A DNA stretch of 13,318 nucleotides from CAZRXG01 sp964603985 (GTDB taxonomy: Bacteria > Chloroflexota > Anaerolineae > Aggregatilineales > UBA3940), in assembly GCA_964603985.1 (NCBI GenBank), contig CAZRXG010000068.1:1-13318 (forward strand), written 5' to 3'. The position numbers and the translations under genes were made by a program. The notes below the pieces were generated by a model that was not told where the DNA came from, made no database searches, and saw only the letters and a program-made list of their open reading frames with translations. This document shows, one piece after another, positions 1-7,200 of this stretch; position 1 is the first letter of the stretch; each line of letters begins with the position of its first letter.

Positions 1-14
1 CTCCGGGTCGGCCA

Positions 15-56
15 CCCCCTCTCCCGACCGCGCTCTTCGAGCGCTGGGAGAGGGGG
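15..56. repeat. Two-tier palindrome, REP-like or terminator
   Basis: CCCCCTCTCCC (15-25) is perfectly complementary to GGGAGAGGGGG (46-56). Between them a second hairpin forms from GCGCTC (30-35) and GAGCGC (39-44) around a TTC loop. The result is an 11-bp outer stem with a 6-bp inner stem. No T-run follows, so a classical intrinsic terminator on the + strand is not supported. C-rich/G-rich palindromes of this kind recur between genes in many GC-rich environmental genomes, so a dispersed palindromic repeat is the likelier reading. It could also lie downstream of a gene ending left of the window. Confidence 0.6.
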
Positions 57-118
57 CAGCCAAGCAGCCAGGCAGGCAGACGAGCCATATTTCCATCATA
101 GCCGGATTAATGCATCAA

Positions 119-157
119 CCCCTTGAGAAGCGTCTACAAGGGGCTAAAGCCACCTTG
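119..157. repeat. Palindromic element with two alternative hairpins
   Basis: CAAGGGG (137-143) can pair perfectly with CCCCTTG (119-125), extended inward by AGA/TCT around an AGCG loop with A136 bulged. The same CAAGGGG with C144 can instead pair with GCC-a-CCTTG (149-157) around a TAAA loop, with A152 bulged. The two hairpins exclude each other. This may be a degenerate member of a dispersed palindromic repeat. An attenuator-like role for the gene at 359 is possible but lies about 200 bases upstream of the start and lacks a T-run. Confidence 0.45.
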
Positions 158-358
158 CCTGACCGGACGATTAAAGTACTCCCGGTGTGACATTGGCCTT
201 GCACTTTCGTTACAGTAAATAGTAGGACAAGAGTAAGGCTCTCAAGGGCATATAAGTTGTGATAAACTAGGAGGGGGGATTGGGATACCTCGCCTCGACG
301 ATGCCATCACGCTTACCCCCGGTCAGGCGCGTTTGTACGTGTTAAGGAATAATGCATC

Positions 359-3300
359 ATGACGAAGCGCATCCTCTTCATCGCCGCCGTTCTTTTGCTG
401 AGCAGTCTTTTATTTGCGGCCTGCCTGGGTTCGGCCAAGCCTGAATCTCAGGCCGGGGATGTGGGCCAGCCGGGCGAGCAGCCCTCCGCCCCGGACGGTG
501 GGACAGGCGGCGAAGCGCCGCTTGAAGCGCCCTCCCAGGTAGGCGAGGGGCCAATCCCGACGGAACCGGTCGAGGAGGCTCCGGCGGGTGCGCCACCGGC
601 GGAGGCACCACCGGCGGACGCCCCGACCCAACTGCCGGGCGTCGGACCGACGGAGGGCGAAGCCCTCGGCGACCAGCCTGAAGAGGGCGACCAGGGCAAG
701 GCGCAGCCGGTCGAAGAGGACGAGCCTGAGCCATCACCGGCGGGCGATAAGCCGACGCCCACAGCCGAGACGCCCACGCCGCAGATCCAGTTTGATGAGA
801 GTGAGGCGCTCTTCGCCGACAGCGGAACGCCATCAGCCGCCGCCGACGCCGGTGCCGCCGGGGACAACCCGGCCGTGGTGCGCAGCCGGACCGTGCTGGT
901 GAACTTCGGGGTGCTGGCAGCAGCCGAACCGGCTGCCGAGGGCGGCGGACAGCCCACGTTGGTGCTCAACCTGTTCGACGACGTGGTGGTGAGGGCGGTC
1001 ATTGAGCGGGTGGAGCAGACCGGCACGGGCCGCACCGCGTGGGTGGGCAGCGTGCAGGGCGTCGATTACAGCGACGTGATCCTGATCATCTCGGCCAAGG
1101 AAAAGAAGTTGACGGGCAGCGTGGCGATGCCGGGCGAGTACTACCAGATCAGCCCGACCGACGACAGCCTGCACGTGATCCAGGAGATCGACCCGACGGC
1201 CCTGCCGGATGAGGCCCCTCCGCAGGCTCCCCCGACTCCCAAAAGCGGCTCCCAGGCAGGAGCCGCGTCCGCGTCTGACGCGCCCCCCCCGCAGGCGGCA
1301 GGTGACCCGGTCGCCCCGGTTGTGTTTGACATCCTGGTGGTTTACACCGACGACGCGCGCGCGGTCCAAGGTAGCCAGGCTGCCATTGAGATGCTCATCG
1401 ACGCGCGCATCATCGAGACCAACACCGCTTACGCCAACAGCGATATCGTCCATACCATGCGCCTTGTGCACGCCGAGGAGATCAGCTACGCTGAGTCGAC
1501 AAATTGGGGGCAGATGCTGAACCATTTGACCTTCGTCGATGGGGTGATCGACCAGGTACATGCGCTGCGTGACGCCTACGCCGCCGACCTGGTGATGATG
1601 GTCGTTGCAGAACCCACGATCGCCTGCGGCCTGGCGTGGGTGATGGACGAGGATTTCGCACCCCACCCCCCCGACCCACCGCTGTGGGATTTCTCGCCAT
1701 ACGCGTTCAGCATCGTCTCTGAGAACTGCATGGTGCCCGGCCAGTACACCTTCTCGCACGAGCCGGGGCACAATATGGGCGCGCAGCACGACCGCGACAA
1801 TGCCAGCTTCCAGGGCGCCTATTCCTATTCTTATGGTCTCCAGGTTGACGGCGCGTTCCGCACCATCATGGCTTATTCTGCCGGCTGTCTTCCTCCCTGT
1901 CCTCGTATCCCCCACTTTTCTAACCCGGATGTGAGCTACGGGGGGGAGTGGACGGGCATTCCCATAGGTGATCTCGATGAAGCCCACAACGCGGAAACGC
2001 TCAACCAAACTGGGGCGGGGGCGGTCGCCGACTTCAGGGAATTCCCGGACAACGACGACTTCAACAACGCCGTCGTCATCGGGGGCCTGCCGTACAGCCG
2101 CGGCCAGTCCACGCTGACGGCGACGGACGACACGGACGACCCGGCGCCAAGCTGCGCGCCGACCACAGGCATGACGGTGTGGTACGATTACACGCCGACG
2201 GTGGGAGGGGCGGTTGCCTTCAGCACGGAAGGCTCGGACTTCGACACCACGCTGTCGGTGTGGACGGGCACGCGCACCGACCTGACCGAGGTGGCGTGCA
2301 GCAACGATTATGACGGAGGCGACACGTCGCGGGTGGGCTTCTTCGCGCAGACCGAAACGACGTATCACATCATGGTGGGCGGCGACGGCGGTGCCAGCGG
2401 CAGGCCGGAATTCGGCGCGATCCCGTTCTGTGACACGGTGACGGAGATCCCGGGGGCGGAGTGCGAGGCGCTGGCGGCGCTGTACAGCGATACTAACGGC
2501 GCGAGCTGGACTACCAACACCAACTGGATGGACGATACCGCGCCGTGCACCTCCCCCTGGTACGGGGTCACGTGCAGCGGGGGACACGTCACGGAGCTTG
2601 ACCTGGCTGCCAACGACCTGGACGGCCCGCTCCCGGCGGAGCTGGGCGACCTGTCCGAGCTTCAGATCCTCGACCTGAGTGAAAACGGGTTGGATGGGAC
2701 GATCCCCGGCGACCTGGGGGATCTGTCCAATCTGGTTGACCTCTTCCTGCGCAACAACCAGTTGTCCGGGGCCATCCCGTCCCAACTGGGCAGCATGCCG
2801 ATGCTGGAACGCCTGTGGCTGGACAACAACAACCTGACCGGCAGCATCCCGCCGCAGTTGGGCAGCCTGCCGTCCCTGTGGAACCTGGACCTGAAGGGCA
2901 ACGAGCTGACCGGCGGCATCCCGGTCGGGCTGACCCAGGCTCCCAGCCTGCTGTACCTCAACCTGAGCGATAACCAGCTCAGCGGGTCGATCCCGGCTGA
3001 GATCGGCGACCTGACCGATCTGGACGGGCTGGACCTGTCCTACAACCAGTTCAGCGGGCCGATCCCGGCGACCATCGGCAACCTTGACCAGGTCGACGAG
3101 CTGAACCTGTCCCATAACCAGTTGACGGGCAACCTCCCGGCCACGATGGGCGGCATGACCGAGCTGTACTCGCTGATCATCGACAACAACGCGCTGGCCG
3201 GGGACATCCCGGCGGCGCTTGCCGGGCTGACCAACCTGGGCCAGACGCACCCCTGGGCTTTGCCCTGCGACTTCGGCTACAACGGTCTGTATACCTCTAC

Positions 3301-3973
3301 CCCGGCGGTCGAGACGCTCTTCACCTTCGCCGACCCTGATTGGGCCGACACGCAGACCATCACGCCGGATGACCTGGCGGTGGTCAGTGTGAGCAGCGGA
3401 AGCGTCGAGCTCTCGTGGACGCCGATCACCTACACGGGCGATGGGGGCTACTACGAGATCGGCATATCGCCCTCGGCGGGTGGGCCGTTCACGGTGGTCG
3501 CCAGCACGGCGGACAAGAGCGCCAGCGGCGGCACGGCGATCAAGCTGTCGCCGGAGACGACGTACTACATCGTGGTGCGGACCTTCACGCCCGCCCACGG
3601 CGACCAGCAGAACGACCTGTGGAGTGACTTCAGCGCGCCGGTCTCGGCGAAGACGGAGGCCGTCTACAACCCGGCGGCGGTGGAGGACGTGGGCGACGTG
3701 ACGTTCATCGGATCGGCGGGTGGGCCGTACCAGATCGAGGTGACGATCACGATGCTGGTGCCGGTCTGTGGAGGCCGCACCAAGATCGAACAGTGGCGTG
3801 ATGGCAGCACGGCCTACGTGGAGATCACGCGCAAGAAGCCGAGGAGCGGGGTGTGCCCGCCGAGCATGAAGGAAGTTGAGCTGGTGCTCGTGCTGGATGG
3901 GACGTTTGACGCGAGCACGACGTGGACGATCAACATCAACGGCTACGAGCTCGTGGTGGACGTGCCGAGTTAG
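359..3973 (+). CDS. Lipoprotein: M72-like metalloprotease fused to LRRs, Fn3 and a C-terminal domain
   Basis: This is a 1204-residue secreted, lipid-anchored protease. Residues 1-22 form a signal peptide with a lipobox-like FAAC (Cys22; Phe at -3 is less usual). An acidic Pro/Ala-rich linker runs to about 170. Residues 175-285 look like the propeptide-type domain of peptidyl-Asp metallopeptidases (LNLFDD, later EIDP). Residues 322-560 are the metzincin domain: FDILVVYT at the start, zinc motif HEPGHNMGAQHD (467-478; His467, His471, His477, catalytic Glu468), Met-turn TIMAYS (Met504), then FSNPDVSYGG and a VADFR end, an order I associate with MEROPS M72. Residues 563-685 are a beta-sandwich. 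An LRR N-cap follows at 690-743 (NW, PC, WYGVTC), then nine 24-residue plant-type LRRs (about 744-960), an Fn3-like domain (1003-1100) and a two-cysteine C-terminal domain (1104-1204) shared with the gene at 4289. The start is supported by AAGGA ten bases upstream and by the signal peptide. Pro469 in the catalytic helix is odd. The substrate is unknown. Confidence 0.9.
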   Translation: MTKRILFIAAVLLLSSLLFAACLGSAKPESQAGDVGQPGEQPSAPDGGTGGEAPLEAPSQVGEGPIPTEPVEEAPAGAPPAEAPPADAPTQLPGVGPTEGEALGDQPEEGDQGKAQPVEEDEPEPSPAGDKPTPTAETPTPQIQFDESEALFADSGTPSAAADAGAAGDNPAVVRSRTVLVNFGVLAAAEPAAEGGGQPTLVLNLFDDVVVRAVIERVEQTGTGRTAWVGSVQGVDYSDVILIISAKEKKLTGSVAMPGEYYQISPTDDSLHVIQEIDPTALPDEAPPQAPPTPKSGSQAGAASASDAPPPQAAGDPVAPVVFDILVVYTDDARAVQGSQAAIEMLIDARIIETNTAYANSDIVHTMRLVHAEEISYAESTNWGQMLNHLTFVDGVIDQVHALRDAYAADLVMMVVAEPTIACGLAWVMDEDFAPHPPDPPLWDFSPYAFSIVSENCMVPGQYTFSHEPGHNMGAQHDRDNASFQGAYSYSYGLQVDGAFRTIMAYSAGCLPPCPRIPHFSNPDVSYGGEWTGIPIGDLDEAHNAETLNQTGAGAVADFREFPDNDDFNNAVVIGGLPYSRGQSTLTATDDTDDPAPSCAPTTGMTVWYDYTPTVGGAVAFSTEGSDFDTTLSVWTGTRTDLTEVACSNDYDGGDTSRVGFFAQTETTYHIMVGGDGGASGRPEFGAIPFCDTVTEIPGAECEALAALYSDTNGASWTTNTNWMDDTAPCTSPWYGVTCSGGHVTELDLAANDLDGPLPAELGDLSELQILDLSENGLDGTIPGDLGDLSNLVDLFLRNNQLSGAIPSQLGSMPMLERLWLDNNNLTGSIPPQLGSLPSLWNLDLKGNELTGGIPVGLTQAPSLLYLNLSDNQLSGSIPAEIGDLTDLDGLDLSYNQFSGPIPATIGNLDQVDELNLSHNQLTGNLPATMGGMTELYSLIIDNNALAGDIPAALAGLTNLGQTHPWALPCDFGYNGLYTSTPAVETLFTFADPDWADTQTITPDDLAVVSVSSGSVELSWTPITYTGDGGYYEIGISPSAGGPFTVVASTADKSASGGTAIKLSPETTYYIVVRTFTPAHGDQQNDLWSDFSAPVSAKTEAVYNPAAVEDVGDVTFIGSAGGPYQIEVTITMLVPVCGGRTKIEQWRDGSTAYVEITRKKPRSGVCPPSMKEVELVLVLDGTFDASTTWTININGYELVVDVPS

Positions 3974-3996
3974 CAGACGGTTCGGCGAACATCGGA

Positions 3997-4027
3997 CGGG
4001 CGGCCTGCCAACGGGTCGCCCGCTTTT
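3997..4027 (+). terminator. Intrinsic terminator-like hairpin after the protease gene
   Basis: CGGGCGGCC (3997-4005) pairs with GGTCGCCCG (4014-4022) as a 9-bp stem with one G-U pair and an 8-base loop. A short TTTT run follows at 4024-4027. It begins 24 bases after the stop codon. The right arm plus tail (GGGTCGCCCGCTTTTGATT) recurs almost exactly after the TPR gene at 11361 and in diverged form after the gene ending at 8404. The short T-run makes efficient Rho-independent termination plausible rather than certain. Confidence 0.6.
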
Positions 4028-4090
4028 GATTCGGGTAGGATTTGCGCAGTTGGGATACCGGCGACTCACAGATCGATGGGTTTCAGCCCG

Positions 4091-4117
4091 CAGATTACGC
4101 GGATTACACAGATTTTC
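4091..4117. repeat. 9-bp tandem repeat, three units
   Basis: Three consecutive 9-base units are visible: CAGATTACG, CGGATTACA and CAGATTTTC. The phrase is like GATTAC-rich spacer sequences I recall from many environmental bacterial genomes, where they sit between genes and give rise to spurious short proteins. Nothing here suggests that it is coding. Confidence 0.55.
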
Positions 4118-4227
4118 TCCCTCCCCGCCCCACTGCTGAAGCCGCCCTGTCCGGCCTGCCCGCGTACCCTTTCCGCACGGGAGCCTTACGATTCGTTTAC
4201 GATTCATACCGCCCGCCTGCCTATTTA

Positions 4228-4236
4228 TGCTATAAT
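4228..4236 (+). promoter_or_regulatory. Extended -10 promoter of the beta-helix lipoprotein gene
   Basis: TGCTATAAT is a perfect extended -10 box (TGnTATAAT) in a locally AT-rich stretch, 52 bases before the ATG at 4289. No good -35 hexamer is found 16-18 bases upstream, which is acceptable for an extended -10 promoter. Its position inside the longer open frame supports 4289 as the true start. The same TATAATAAG string occurs in the promoter at 11469. Confidence 0.6.
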
Positions 4237-4288
4237 AAGAAGTGGTGTAAGCAGAAACACGTGGGGAAAATGGAGCCGGGGAAAGCCG

Positions 4289-7200
4289 ATGCGTCGTTAT
4301 GGTGTAACGTCTGTTATTGTTCTGGGCGTCAGTTTGTTGATTGTGGGCTGTGTGCCCACCAAGCCAATCTCCCCCATCGACAGCCAACCCGATATGCCGG
4401 AGGGGGCCTCCTCAGCGGGGGTGGCCTCATCGCAGGAGGCCGGTTCGGCGGTGGTGGGACAGCCGCCGCGCCCGGAGGCGGCGGAGGCTCAAGGCGCGCC
4501 CTCAGAGGTGGGGGATGCGCCGCTCCCGCCGGAACTGCCTCCGCCGCTGGCGCACGAAGGTGAGCCGCCTATCCCTGAGGCCCCGCCCGGCGACGAGGCT
4601 CCGCCGCTCGCAGCGGACAAGGAGCAGCCGCCCGGCAGTGCCAGCAGTGACGAGCCCCCCGTCTCCGTGGGCTGGGGGGGCGACCCGGCACCGGAGGGGG
4701 ATACCCTGCTGCTGCCGGTGTACGCAAGTGGCGAGCTACCGGCGGGAATGCTCAAGCAATGGAGTCTGACCGTCTCCGGCCCGGACCTGTGCCCGGACTA
4801 CGGCGACGCGTTCAGCCCGGCCAACTCGCCGTGGTGGGATGAGCTGGAGGGGGCGTATACCTACCGCGTCGCGATCCCGGCGGGCTACACGAGCAGCGAG
4901 GTGCGCGTCGAGATCTTCGACCCGGACACCGGCAACTCGCCGAGCGGCACTCACACGATTTACGGGGTGGACGGTACCCTGGATACCGCCTCTTGCAGCG
5001 AGCGAAGGAATCCCTGCATGCCGGATACGCCCTGGAGCGGCGGCGGGGAGAATCCCAACCCCTACTGGTACGTGAACGTCGACGAGAACCGGGGCACCGG
5101 CACGCCCGGCGAGTGCGGTATGCCAAGCAGCTACATCCCGGCCTACAACACGCGCACGCTCTACCGCCTGTACTACTACGAGGAGCAGCCCGGCGGGGAT
5201 CTCGTGGAGGTGGACCTCGCGTACTACATCGGCAAGAGCGACGACCCCACCCAACCCGCCTCGCCGACCGGCATGTACACCGGGGCTGAGGCGGCTGCGG
5301 AGGGTGAGGCCACCAACGTGCAGTGGGTGTCGCCGGGGGCATCGGTGGGGGACCGCATGCCCGCTTACGATGGCTCAGGAAGTTATGAATGTGTATTTCT
5401 GGAACTGTTTAACCTGTTCGGCACGCCGCCGACACCGGACCCGGATCTGTGTGTCCCCGCGGAGCCGGAGACGACCGTCGAGGACTGTGAAGTTTACCGC
5501 GCGGGCTATCCGGCGCACACCAATGCACTTCGCTGCGAGGGGAATGGGGACTTCATCGTCGACCTGCTGAGCGAGGTGCCGGATATCTTCACCGGGCCGG
5601 GTGGGGAGCGGAACCTGTACCTCGACGTGCGGCCCCTGAGTGGGGCGTCCTTCAACACGTTCCAGCTTTGGGCGGGGCCGCAGCAGGATGCGCCTGCGGA
5701 CGCCAACGGACGCAACATCTTCATCGCGGTGGCAACCTCCGAGGGGGGCGACAATCCCCGCGACCCGGAGGGGATCACCGTGTATGGGGATGGATATCTG
5801 ACGCGCAAAAGCCACGACAACTACCCCATTGACATGCCCCTGGCCTACATCCCGGCGAGCGATGCGGGAAGAACGATCACGGTACAGGTTTTCGATGCCG
5901 ATGCAGGCTCGCAGGACCCGATCTACTTCTACTTCGATTCGGTTTCCACATCGGAGTGGGTGGTCTGCTACGATGACAACGGGAGTTCTTCCTACAGCAC
6001 CTGCGACGATCTGGGCTTCGCGAGGGAAGGCCCCGCCAATATTCCCACAATGGGCCAATGGCAGGATCCCCCCTACACGTTCAGCGTGCCGGGCCTGAAC
6101 GATGGCATCACCTTCAGCGGTGGGACGCTGTATGTGGCTTATCAACCGGGCGGGTGGGACGCTACTACCTGGCGGTTCGAGATCGAGCCACTCGTTCTGG
6201 TGGTCAACACGACCGACGACGGCGACGATGGTACGTGTGACGCCTCGCACTGCTCGCTGCGGGAGGCGATCAACGCGGCCAACGACACGGTCAGCGTGAA
6301 AGAGACAATCGCCTTTGACATCGCCGGGGCAGGGCCGCACACCATCCAGCCCACCTCTGAGCTGCCGTACATCAGCGACCCGGTGATCATCGATGGGACG
6401 ACCGAGCCGGATTACAGCACGATGCCGGTTGTCGAGATTGATGGGACAAATGCCGGAGAAGGTGCTGTTGGTCTGCATATCAGCGCCGGAAACAGCATGG
6501 TGCGCGGATTGGTGATCAACCGCTTTGATGGGGATGGCATTCACTTAACCAGCGACAACAACACCATTGAAGGCAACTACCTGGGCACCGATCTCAGCGG
6601 CACGCTTGTGGCGAGTAATCACAGTGGCATCTACTTTGAGAGTGCATCCTATAACACTATCGGCGGTACGACATCCCAAGCACGGAATATCATCTCTGGC
6701 AATATGCGCTCCGGCCTGTCACTCATGTCTGACGCCAACCACAATGTCATACAGGGCAACTTCATTGGAACCGACGTGACCGGGACAAGTGCTCTCGGCA
6801 ATGGTATTCAACCTGTAGCCCATGGCATATTCATCTGCACGGATTGTCACGACAACCTGATCGGTGGCACAAGCGCCGGTGCAGGTAATCTTATTTCGGG
6901 CAATCACAGTTCTGGGCTTAGAATCTATGGGTACGACAACACCATCCAGGGCAACCTGATCGGCACGGATGTGACCGGCACCCTTGGTCTTGGTAACGAG
7001 GGATCCGGTCTCTACATCCTATACAACCAGAATGTAATCGGCGGCGCAACCCCGGCAGCACGTAACATTATCTCTGACAACAAAAACTGCGGCATTGACC
7101 TATCCGATAGCGGGGCTTCCGGCACCATCATCCAGGGGAACTATATTGGAACAGATATTACTGGTAACAATCCTCTGGGTAATCATTATGGAGCAGGTAT

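Larger units (their letters stand above)
1..358. other. Non-coding left edge and leader of the first gene
   Basis: No credible gene is visible here on either strand. The stretch holds two palindromic elements (15-56 and 119-157, listed separately) followed by a more AT-rich segment from about 200 to 270. No textbook promoter stands out for the gene at 359. The best candidate is an extended -10-like TGaTAAACT at 260-268 without a good -35 box, which is weak. An AAGGA at 344-348, ten bases before the ATG at 359, is a reasonable ribosome binding site. Confidence 0.6.
3974..4288. other. Intergenic spacer of 315 bases
   Basis: This spacer holds, in order, the terminator-like hairpin (3997-4027), a 9-bp tandem repeat (4091-4117) and an extended -10 promoter (4228-4236) for the next gene. 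An open frame continues upstream from the lipoprotein start at 4289 back to 4076, but it is read as non-coding. It would cross the tandem repeat and the promoter, and it would bury the signal peptide 71 residues inside the protein. Confidence 0.6.

Noticed and set aside
199..268. Sigma-70 promoter for the protease gene using TTGCAC at 199-204
   Set aside because: No -10-like hexamer lies at a 16-18 base spacing; the only other candidate, TGaTAAACT at 260-268, lacks a -35.
4076..4288. N-terminal extension of the beta-helix lipoprotein from an ATG at 4076
   Set aside because: It crosses a tandem repeat and an extended -10 promoter and would place the lipoprotein signal peptide internally. The start at 4289 has a good ribosome binding site and an immediate signal peptide.
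833..4387. 1184-residue open frame on the minus strand
   Set aside because: Shadow of the GC-rich protease gene: Arg/Val/Gln-rich, low-complexity translation with no domain, while the + strand has full domain support.
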